Shown here: piece by piece, positions 1 through 11,987 of the stretch
Position numbering within the stretch: the stretch's first letter is position 1
Layout of the letters: each line of letters starts with the position of its first letter
Assembly (NCBI RefSeq): GCF_965638725.1
Contig: NC_134951.1
Span: forward strand, 70,889,568-70,953,567
Direction of reading: 5' to 3'
Length of the DNA: 64,000 bases
From: Aptenodytes patagonicus
Taxonomy: Eukaryota; Chordata; Aves; Sphenisciformes; Spheniscidae
Program-made: the position numbers and the translations under genes
Notes under the pieces: model-generated
What the model was told of the DNA's origin: nothing
The model's input: only the letters and a program-made list of their open reading frames with translations
The model's database searches: none

Positions 1-42
1 TTGACAACAGTGCAGCTTATTTTACGTGTTTGTCGCCAATAG

Positions 43-828
<786 letters not shown>

Positions 829-1185
829 TTGCCTTGGAATCGTTCATCCTTCTCTTTTCTACTCCAGCACTTGATTCCATCTCTGCTCAAACTGTGAATA
901 CACTGAACAACTTCTGGTTTTAATGTACTTTTTAAGTAACTTTTTTCAAAGGTAGAAATGTGAAAACATGCTGTTACATGGTTTATGTTTGTACTTGGTA
1001 TCGTACCAGTGTTGCCATACTGTCTTAACAGTTCAAGAACTTCTCTTCAAGGTGCTAATACTGAAATCTGCTGCAGTGTAAACGCTTTCTCTAGATTTCT
1101 TTTATAAGACCGGTATAAACGAGACACTGACTTTCACACTTTGTACTCTTGGTTAGCATTAAATTATTGAAATTCATAACCATTG
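829..1185 (+). other. DYNLT1: DYNLT1 3' UTR with ATTAAA polyadenylation signal
   Basis: Non-coding sequence follows the stop. The first plausible polyadenylation hexamer is ATTAAA at 1158-1163, so cleavage is expected near 1175-1190. Further AATAAA hexamers at 2538 and 2591 could serve longer transcripts, but nothing in the sequence shows that they do. Confidence 0.6.
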
Positions 1186-1189
1186 GTGT

Positions 1190-3782
1190 GACTCATTTAA
1201 ACTTAACTCTCTTGTTATTTTAAAAAAAAAAAGGTTCCAATTCTTTTAATTCTCTTCAAGGTAGTTGAGATACATACCAGAATACAAAGCACTTCCATAA
1301 TTCTGCCAAAGTCACTACAAAATTGCAAGAAAAAGAGATCATGTTTATCAGAAAGTAACTTGGCTGCATTTTTGGGACCTGTTTAATCTGACTGTATGAT
1401 ATTTGGGACATGGAACACTAACAGAAATAACTGTCTTCATTGAACAAAGACAGATAAGAAGTATTTCATGTTTTAGAAGTGCTCAGCAAGCTAGACACGA
1501 GTAATCATTCACTACTGCAGCCAGTTGCATGTATTAAGTAGGTCTTGAACTTACCTGCAACCTTCTACATTGATTTTGCTGATAGTGAGTGTGATGAGTT
1601 CTGATAGTTGGTGAAACATGATCCTTTCTGAAAGGGGGAAAAAAACCGCCTCAAGGCGATGTTACTAAATAACACGAGTAAGTCTCCTGCCTTCTAGAGT
1701 CAAGTTGCAGGGGAATAACAAGTAAAACAAGTTTTCAGCGTAGGCTTGGATAAGGTTTTCTTTGTCAGCTAATTAAAGAAATTGAGCATGCTATGAGTTT
1801 CAGACTGCCTCTGTGAACTGCCATGCTGCTTCCGTAAGCAGTAGCTCACTGCCAGTGATGTTGAAGGAATTACTTACAAAGCAAGTATAGGGGAGTATTC
1901 CTGGGCTAGAGTCAGTCTGAGTGACCTGCGTTTGCTTGTATTTAGGAAGCCCTGTCAAATGTTTTCAAAATCTGGCTCTCAACTAAAGCTGTTTAGAATG
2001 AGATGACTGGTGATACAACAGTATGTTTCCACGATCTGGAAAGATGTAATACTGAAAAGTCAAATGACCGTAGGGGATTTGTTTTTCATAGTGCTAGGTG
2101 CACAGGGGTGCTCTCTGTGATAACTCTACTTAGCATATCCAGACTGTAGAAAACCCTGTGCTAGGCAAGGCTTCAGCCCTCTTCTTTCCTATCCATTTCT
2201 CCTGTCAGTAGGGCAAAAAAAAGTTGTCTTTATCAGCAGGTTTGGGCTTGGTACATTTGAGACTTTTAATATAGCTGTAAGACTTATATATTTCTGCTAG
2301 CATACCAGTTTCAAAACATCTCCGTAAACGCATCTCCTTCATGACAAGCCACTTCTTTATTCTAGCATATGCCCTAGTGAGTGCTACGGGGCTATACTGA
2401 CTGTAGATACCTTATACTGAGGAGTATATGCCTTATATTTCTGTACCAGAGAGTTTTATCATGGGTGTGACTAGAAACAGAATGCTGAGTAGTCAGTGTC
2501 AGAAATGATAAAGAAAATACTAAAACAAGATAGATTGAATAAAGTGCCTGAAATAGTCATCAGGCTGAGAGAGAAACTTGTTGTGAAGAGAATAAATCTT
2601 CGATCTCTGAATTGCTAAGGAAGTTTTTTAATCTGGATGTTTAGATACTTTATCTCCTTTCCACCAGCGTGCCAGAATAATGCTGGTAGTGTAGTACCTA
2701 CTCAGCTATTTATTTACAGTTAAAAGAAATAGTTGTTGCCCTTTGAGTCAGTATTTACTTCTAGATATACTTGGCTTCTTGGTCAAGCCATTCAAACATT
2801 CCTTGTCCTTTGTTCATGTTAATAATAGCAAATCCCTTGATTTTTTTGCGGTTTGTTGGTTCATGCACTGAACTGCAGAAAAGAATGTTTGAGATGCTTG
2901 TCAGTGTAAAAGCTGTATGGGAGGAAAAAACCCTGTTGCATTAAAACAGAAGTTGTGCTACAGAAAGGTAGATACAGTTTTATAGATCGTTTTACATGTG
3001 AGCAATAACCAATGCTTCCGACGTAACAGTTTTAGGACTACAGAAAGAGGTTAGGGGTTGGGGGTTTTTTGGGTGTTGGTTCCCCCCACCCCGAGTTAAG
3101 ATGGGGCTTTTCTGTGAAATACTACAGACATTGCATATTAGGGTCTCAATGTTGTACAGTTACTGATTTTTAAATCTGAATTATCTTCAAACACCTTAGT
3201 TTTAATCACCTTTTTCAAAGACTGCTGGCCAGCTCATCTCAGTGCCAGAGTAAAGCATGAGGGTTGAAGAGCTTGCAGAGTGCTTGCTCTAGGTAACTAA
3301 TTGTCTGTAAAAAAAAAATAGCACAAACTGTGGGCTGGAGTAGTTAGGAAGGTAATTATAAATTCAGACTCTGTTTCCTGTCTCTAGCTTACTGCCATGG
3401 CCCTTCATATGACTACAGCTATAGAAATCGGGGGTATGTCAGCCCTGGTCTGGAGGGGAGAAGGAGGAAGGGGGAAGTGGGGGGTCGTCATTTACTGTAA
3501 CTGCCAGAAATGAGTATGACCTGTCTTCCACGTTTAACTGAAACGTAAAGGAACTGGCTTCAGAATTAACTGCTGCTGGTAAATGAGCACTGCCATTTCT
3601 GATACTAAAGCAGGAGTAAGTTGAGTATCCATTTGTGCAGAGATGTTTACAGCTGTTTTATTCAGCACACAATGAGATTTCAGTCTCTCGTCGAGTTTAT
3701 GCAAGGAATGGCATCACCCCAAATGGAGGGTGACATGCTGATCGCTTTTGCAGTCTACCAGCTATGAGCAGACTCTTGGAAG
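1190..3782. other. Intergenic spacer between convergent DYNLT1 and TMEM181
   Basis: AT-rich unique sequence. No exon with credible splice sites and homology, no RNA gene and no repeat family was recognised on either strand. Confidence 0.5.
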
Positions 3783-3783
3783 A

Positions 3784-4190
3784 TCATAGAATCATAGAAT
3801 TGTTTAGGTTGGAAAAGCCCTTTAAGATCATCGAGTCCAACCGTTAACCTAGCACTGCCAAGTCCACCACTAAACCATGTCCCTAGGCGCCACATCTACA
3901 CGTCTTTTAAATACCTCCAGGGATGGGGACTCAACCACTTCCCTGGGCAGCCTGTTCTAATGCCTGACAACCCTTTTGGTGAAGAAATTTTTCCTCATGT
4001 CCAACCTAAACCTCCCCTGGTGCAACCTGAGGCCGTTTCCTCTTGTCCTATTGCTTGTTACTTGGGAGAAGAGACCGACACTTGCCTCCCTACAGCCTCC
4101 TTTCAGGTAGTTGTAGAGAGTGATAAGGTCTCCCGAGCCTCCTTTTCTCCAGGCTGAACAGCTCCAGTTCCCTCAGATACAGAGCTATAA
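3784..4190 (-). mobile_element. CR1 LINE, 5'-truncated, 3' end at 3784
   Basis: On the - strand this ends with the CR1 tail; CATAGAATCATAGAAT is visible at 3785-3800 on the + strand. Next come the typical CR1 3' UTR and ORF2 C-terminal phrases, such as GGTTGGAAAAGCCCTTTAAG and CCCTGGGCAGCCTGTTC (+ strand, antisense to the element). Severe 5' truncation is usual for avian CR1. The small open frames over it are fragments of the element and not host genes. Confidence 0.9.
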
Positions 4191-4785
4191 GAAGGAGATG
4201 AATGACATCAGCATCTTCACCATCGCTAACCCTTTTTTTTTTATTACTGGCCAGTGGGTTGAAGGTGGGGCAGCCCTTCCTGGGTGTGCTGAGAGGATGC
4301 ATCATTGCAGGGTAAGTAGAAGAACTCACAGCCCTGCTGGCGGAGACATCTGACAGCAGCTAACATGAAGCATGCACATTGGCAGAAAGGCAGCTGGCAC
4401 TAACATTCACTGGGGAAGTTTTACTGCCAGCGTGACCACAGCAGGCTTTGCAAAGCCATTGTTACGCCATTTGAGAACCAGTTCCCCTTTGTAAACTGGC
4501 TATCGTATTTCTTAGGAAAATTAGCAACCTGTCCTTCCACCTTCAAGCCCAGGCAGGGTAATAAAAAAAAAAAAAAACAAACCCCCAACCCAACCCAAAA
4601 CATAATTCCTTGGTTAATCTGTGCTGACACAGCCTCCTGGATCCCATCCTTATGCAATTAACCAAGTTTAAATATGTATAAGAAAATACATGTAAACTGA
4701 AAATATGTGTAAGTTATGAAAATGGTACAGTTAGTCATGCACTAGAAGGAAAATAAAACCAAGATACAATATAAAGATATAAAAC
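4191..4785. other. Spacer between CR1 and the TMEM181 polyadenylation site
   Basis: Unique sequence with an A-rich tract at 4562-4577. No gene seen. Confidence 0.4.
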
Positions 4786-7700
4786 TTTATTATGAACATA
4801 TTTAATAATGATTATGCACATGAAGTCTTCCAAGAAACTGAATACCCAACTTTTGCTTAAAGTAAAATACTGGTTTTTCCTTCATATTCCATATTGGCAT
4901 GAAGTTTTCCAACATAAATGGATAATTTGCTGTCATTAACACAACTCCTAGACACATACGATATTTAACACGTCCTCATGCACACTTTCTCAAAGCAGCA
5001 TTTAATTACAGCTTCTCATTAAACAGAGCATTTATCTTACACATTTTTATACCATTTTGGTACACAATTTTTCCATATTTTCATTTTACATATTTACAAA
5101 CTTCTAAAAAAAGTTTTACAGTAATGCAAAGGTTATTACTGGCATAAGCAAAAGGAAATGGGGGGAAAATGAGGTGACTGGGGATACAAAGTTGTCTTTT
5201 GGCTCAGAGGAAGACAACAGATCAAAGTCGTTCCTAGCTGGAACCATCCTTCCATTTCCCCAGCATTCGTGCCGCGCGTCTGTTGCACTAGCTGTTCCTT
5301 ACTGGTGTTAAGCCTTATGCTTCCTGTTTGCCAGTCCTAGGAAAGTTTCCAACCAATTCCAACACCAACTGTATTTTTAAAGCAAATACTACAGAAAATG
5401 GTTGCCATGAATGGCTCACACTCAATGCTTATTGATTCCTTAGAAGTCCCTCTTGATCACTGTGTACATGGAAGTCTAATAGACGACATCTCCTTGAGAG
5501 CAGGAACACTGTATACTGCGGGGCTTTTTTGCATACTTTTCTCATTTTATACAGTTCCACTAGTGATGGAAATACAGAATTACTGTAGCAGTAACGAAAG
5601 GAAAGCCAGGCTAGTTTCTTACCCAGATCTCTTCTGTCTCACCCTTAGGTTGCAATACTTTACTCAGAGGTGAATCTATGCCACCTACTCCCAAGCTGTT
5701 TACAATCTATATTGTAATATTCCTCAAATACCGTCTCTGCTTTCCAATTGTGGAAATAAGAGGAGTGAAATTGAGATGTCTTGCTAGCAAAACTATTTCC
5801 TCATCTGCTTCACCGCTTTTGCCTTTTTACTGTATATTGAACTTGGTGCGACAGTGCTTCAACCAAGCTTACCATTACACTCTAGCACTTCTGAAATACA
5901 AAACTATTTTGCGTGGCAAGCGTTGCTTAAACATAATCTCTAAAAATTAACAAGGAAACTATTTTCTCACTATTTTTGTAGTGACATACTTATTTTAAGT
6001 ACACATTTCCCATTCTCAGCTTTCGTGTTTCCACTTTGAATGTAGTCATATAGAAAAGTTAATGCAAACAAAACGGCAAGTGAAATGGGCTGAGAACAGC
6101 TTAGAAAAAAATCATCGTCTCAAAGTTAGATTAAAAATACTTTCTTTAGTTAACAAAATTCCAAAGCATGACACTGTATTTTGGGGTTAACTGTAACAAC
6201 CAGTTCAGACTGTGATAAGAAACATTAGTATACTTTGCACATTGGTCAAATCAAACATTCTGTCTCTTCAGAACAATTTAGAACAGAATTAAACAATATC
6301 AGAGCCAAAAAGATCTGAATATATAAGGATCATGTAAATACCAATTTTTGAAGCCCTAATTCCTGTACCCACTGTTACTCCAATGGAAGTCAAAAGGATT
6401 TGGGGTGTGCAAAGGCTGCCTAGCTGGCTCCCAAGTCTGACTCTGCAAATTCAACCAGCTGTAAGCCTCGAGAGTCACCTGGGGAATGGTAAAAATGAGA
6501 ATGGGCTCTCCTCTTCTAGGATACAAAGATCGTCTCCCATACTTGTTAAAGTCTAGAAGGAAGTGCTGAAGGTACAGCTTACTACAGTTCACTGGGAAAA
6601 AAGCCACACCACCACTAACTTGAAATACTTCTTTAATGTTTTCCTATATGTTCTTCTAAACTGACACCAATTAATTAAGAAATGAAAAAACCTTCCCTTC
6701 ACCCCCCAGCAGTTTCCTTGCTTTAGCCATACAATAGCGCTTTGGCTTCTAACAAATACACGATCCCCGGTACAGAAAGTTTTAAATTTCAAATACCCTC
6801 AAAAAATTTCACAGCTCCGCATAATTTTATAAAGTTTTCTCCCTCTCACACTTGTCTTTAGCAGAGCACTGATTTAATCGGAACTGTTCTATGACAGCAA
6901 GGATGCAACCACATGAAGCAGTTACTTTGGTCCTCTCTAAGCAAACTGCTATCCTGTGAAGTCTCCCCTTCATGATCTGGAACAGCTACCAGGAGATTAT
7001 TGCAACAGTCTGGAACAGTTGTTGCAAAGCAGAACAAATCTACTTTTTCCCCCCAATATGATTCGGCAAGTCTAGTAGGACTTCATCGCACTCTTCCGCT
7101 TAAACTAGTTCAATGATGAGCACAATTCCTTAGTGTAAGCCAGCACCATTTTCTGTCTAATACATTAACAGTGCTTTTGAGAGTCTTTTCTACAGCAGCA
7201 GGGCAGAGAAATTTTACAAGAGTAAATCACAGTTACAAATCCAATGAAAAAAAGATACTTTCAGACAGGTCAAGTACCTGAAAACAGAAGTAGTTAGAAA
7301 CAGCATCCACTTAAATAAAGAACTGAACAACAGTGTAGGAGAAAACCAACTTTTAAATAGAGAAGGAGCAGCATTGTATTAGGAATACTTAATTCCCATA
7401 TAACTCTGTTCCAGCACAGACTGGAATACAGATAATCACAAAATGTGCTAGTAAAAGTTTGGATCAGTACAGGTGGCGACTGTGGTATGACAAAGAAGTT
7501 GAACTATGCACAGAACATGCTCAAAAGCTAACTCTCATGCACATTCAATACATGAGCAACCACAATTCTTCCTAGGATGTAGATTAACTATCTAGTAATA
7601 CAACTTAAGGAAAAATTCTGATGTACAAAAAGTCTCTGAAAATGAAATGTTTGGAAATTTGAAATTGTAATTCTCTATGAAACTTTCATACTGTATTCTC

Positions 7701-8571
7701 TGTAAGTGTAACAATCTCCTCCAACATACAAAAAACCCAGAAAGAAGGCTTCCTTCTGAGACCTGTTGCTGCCTAAATATTTGCATTTGAAAGGGCTGTT
7801 TAAAAAAACAAAACAAAACCCAAAACAAACACTTCTGTTGTGGCGGTAAAGCATGTTATGAAACATATATTATAGAAATAATTTTGCACCACTGAGGCTA
7901 TTTTGGCTCACTGGAACTTGACTATTTGCACATATCTCGCACTTACAAATCTGGTAAACTCATTTAAATGAAATTAAAAAAATGGTCTTAAGTCTGTATC
8001 GCTTCTTTGAAGGAAGAATGGAAAGCTTGTGTTTTCTTACATTTAACAAAAAAAGAAAAAAAAAGAGATAACCCTAAAACGCTTCATTCCATGCCTCCAG
8101 CTCAAAAGACTAAGGTAGAAAATTGAAAGGGAAATGAGGCACTTTGTACAGCAGCAGACAATATACAAAGGAGCTATCACAAATGCAACAGATGAATGAC
8201 AGTATGCTGTACATAATCCTCAAAAAAACCCTCCCAAAAATCCAAGCAGCAAGGAAGCAATTTTAAAATCAGCATATAATCAGTGACACTTCTAAATGGA
8301 AATAGACTTCAAGAGTTTAGTCCACAGACATCCTGCTATCAGGCATTTTATAAGACGTGTAAAAATTTTGGTTTCTTAAGTGTTCGCCACAACCTTTTCA
8401 AGCATTCTTTTTTTCAGTTTTAGCCTTGTAAACAGCAACAGAAGCAGGATGTCCTTCCTGGGAGTCGGTGTTCAGATGACAGCAGACTGTAAGGAAGCCA
8501 GGGAAGCTGTCCATCTAGGAAAACTTCAACATTGGTTTAATTCCAGCTGAACAAGTCTGTCTACATCAAAA
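4765..8571 (-). other. TMEM181: TMEM181 long 3' UTR with AATAAA signal
   Basis: Beyond the TMEM181 stop codon there is no intron signature and no recognised repeat for about 3.8 kb. A - strand AATAAA (TTTATT on +, 4786-4791) places cleavage near 4756-4775. The UTR extent is inferred from this hexamer and the AT-rich, repeat-poor character, not from transcript data; a shorter UTR remains possible. Confidence 0.6.
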
Positions 8572-8650
8572 TCAATCACTGTCCGATTCCTCTTTATACT
8601 TGGCTCTAATAGCTTGGCCATTCTGAAGTGGCATTTCTTCATAGTCACTC
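8572..8650 (-). CDS. TMEM181: TMEM181 terminal coding exon 17
   Basis: The acceptor TTTCACAG precedes 8650. It reads SDYEEMPLQNGQAIRAKYKE and then ESDSD, with stop TGA at 8572-8574. The acidic, serine-containing tail is fully conserved. Confidence 0.97.
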
Positions 8651-11600
8651 CTGTGAAACAGATACTTGTTAAAAATTCTGAACACGGTGTTCAGATAGGA
8701 AGTCCAAAATAAACAGGAAAGTTCTAAACTACATTGAGGCATCAAATTGTTATTTGGGTAAGAAGGTGGTATCTGTTTTCCTTCCTTGTTGGAGATATGA
8801 ACGATACATGTGACTTCTCTCCAGAGGATGATGCATAATAAAAGTTATTCCAGTAACTACAAGCCACTCTTCACAAGGATCAGTACAGAAGCAAGCCGGT
8901 ACTACCACTACTCATCTAACTAAACAAAGGCAAGCTATCTCAGACAATGCATATAGCTAGCCCAGCACAAACTTATTCAGGTTACTGCAGTATTAACCCC
9001 ATCCTCACTGTTCCAACCACTTCAGTGTCCTTGGTAAGAGGTGAAAACATCAAGGGCAGATGACGCGTTTGTTCAGTGTCTAGCACAGAGACACCTGACC
9101 TGAATGGGTTTTAAGTGCTGCTGTAATTCTCATATTACATAAACTCACACAAGTCCACAAAATTTTGCTAGATTTGATTATGCTTACTTCAGTAAGTGAT
9201 GGACGCTTAAGAAGAGCCACTATCCTTCTCTGCAGCATTTACATATGAGCTGCCTCTTTGCTAACTCCACCTGACTCCTGCAATCCTTCCCAGTTTAAAA
9301 GGAAGTCCTTTCCTTTCACGTCTCTTGCTGCCTTCACTCCATGACCTACCAGCATTCTAATACTTTCTTACCTGTTTGTATCAGTGCCATGGCAATCCCT
9401 TTTAGAAACCAAAAAAAGAAAAGACAAAATAACATGCATTCTCATTGCATTTCTGTTTCAGAGTAAGGTTATGTTTCTGTTCTTTAGGCAGAATACTTGA
9501 ACAACCTACAAAGCCTTCACTTATTTAATGAATATAGAAAAGGACGTTACGAAAATAACACACCAAAAGTAACTCTCCATAGGTATTTTATAATCTTACC
9601 CATAAATCACATCATCATCTGAATCATTCAGCATAGAAAAAGCAGGATTGTCTTTCAACTGTGATTCTGGAAAATACAAATAAGGGTTAATTTAGTGCAT
9701 TAAATATAGAAATGTGGCTGTACTTCTAAACCAACGCTGAAGCAACAGACTCAACAACTTCCAGGACAGTCACGACTACAATTCAACAAAACTATATCCA
9801 AACAGGAATTCTCTCCTTTAAATTCTTCACCCTTCAACCACAACCTCATGGTATTCTTAAGAGTTAAGGAGATGACATAATTATCTCATTTTTAGATAGA
9901 TATTCTCTATGTTGCGTAAGTGGATTTCTTCCCTTGTGCAGTTTCCGATGTCATATTATTTCAACCTGCACATAAGAGTAATTAAGTCATATTTCATTAT
10001 TCTTAATCATTATTCAAAAGTTCTATATTTAAAAGTGCAGACTTCATTAACTTCTTGGTTATTTCTAAGCTACAAATGTAGTAGGCCAAAGTTGTAATCC
10101 CTTGTATGCAAGTCAATGATTAGCCATGGTGACATGAAAGGAAACAGGTACTTTCCATTGGCTATTTATGACAATTCCCTCTACCTTGTTTTAAGGCCTT
10201 CATTTCTTGCATAATCTGTGCTGCTTAGCTGCAGTTCATAATTATATGTAAGTAAAAGTCAATCCAGCAATTTGCTATAAACATCTTTTTCCCGGCAGCT
10301 TTTTACTTCCTCCCTTTTATAAACTAATACTTCTTGCAAGCCAACAGCAAGTTTTTAACTTTATCCTCACCCAACCATTTGTCTTGTCTTAATGGAAAAA
10401 TAGCATTTTTCTGTAACAGTTCCATCCATCTCAATTCTAGAAAGTTTAGAGAAAGGACAAGCTCCACTATTTAGTGCCTTCCCTCTGCATACCTCTCAGC
10501 ATGCAAGGTGTGATTGGACAGGATGCCAGGTGATCTCATCTAGGCTACTCTTTCCCATGAAAGGTTGGACCACACGATCTTTCCAGGTCCCTTCCAACCT
10601 GGGCTGTTCTACGGTTCTGCATTTTAAACTCAATGCTTAAAGCAGAGAATGCACTCAGTATAAATACTTATTTTACAGAACCTTTATCAGTTAGAGAGGG
10701 ATAATGCTTTATAATCATCATGTGAGTCAGATTACAACCTCTACGTAGGAGTGCAAAACCAGAAGTGCCACTGATTCAGTCCTTTATCTCCATTTACATG
10801 GGTTCTGTGCAGCCCTCTCCCCATAGCAAGTTCCCCAAAATTCCCCCATGTTGAGATCAGCTTCACTCCTACTTTTCCAACAGCACGTTACCCATTTCAG
10901 AGTCCAGTTTGCCGGCATGCCAAAACATTAACCTTCTTGTTAGAACAAGAACAAATGAAGTATTGTTGCTCCTTAAGGATTGTCTGTGAGTCAGGGCAAA
11001 AGTTAGTGCATTATATGCAAATATCATCTTGATTATAAACTTGATCTAAGTGCATCAGAATTCAAGTCTAGCTAATCAGTTGTATACATTTTATGTGTTC
11101 CTTCATATTTCCAATACTAATTTGCTCAGGAGCAGTGCAGCTTCTGCTTATGTTAACTCAAAGCAAATTGAAAGAGTAATGAGACAACCAAAATATAAAG
11201 ATGTTACACAGCATCTGCTAATATGCCAGCTCTCATCATCTAAGTTTGCCAGATAATTGCTTACACTTACCATATAGTGCATTCTTTGAGGGGGAATACA
11301 CGAAGGCTAATGTGTAGAGATAAAAGTTCAATAAACCATAAAATGATAAGAATTCTGCTGGTAGTAAGTGTCAAGGATATTGCTCAATATAGCTCCATAC
11401 ATATTAACTTTGGAAACAAGACCCAAACCATACATAAGCTGTTTCAATAGGAAGAATGTTTACCTTACTAAAGTTTGAGAGCATGCATGGCTGAAAAAAA
11501 CCTGCATGTTCTAAATTCAATGACAACTTGTCCTGGTTCCGGCTGGGATAGAGTTAATTTTCCTCCTAGTAGCTGGTACAGTGCTGTGTTTTGGATTCAG

Positions 11601-11942
11601 CATGAGAATAAAGTTGATAACACACTGATGTTTTAGTTGTTGCTGAGCAGTGCTTAAACTAAGTCAAGGACTTCTCTGCTTCCCATACTCTGCCAGCAAG
11701 GAGGTGCACAAGAAGCTGGGAGGGAGCATAACCAGGACAGCTGACCCAAACTGGCCAAAGGGATATTCCATACCATATGACGTCATGCTCAGTATATAAA
11801 CTGGGGAGAGTTGGCTGGGAAGCAGTGATCGCTGCTCGGGGACTGGCTGGGCGTCAGTCGGTGGGTGGTGAGTGGTTGCATCACTTGTTTTTCCTCGGTT
11901 TTGTTCCTTTCTCTCTTTTTTGTTGTTTTCCTTTTCATTACA

Positions 11943-11987
<45 letters not shown>

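Noticed and set aside
3960-4353. Small frames on both strands near 4 kb
   Set aside because: They fall in the CR1 fragment or its immediate flank.
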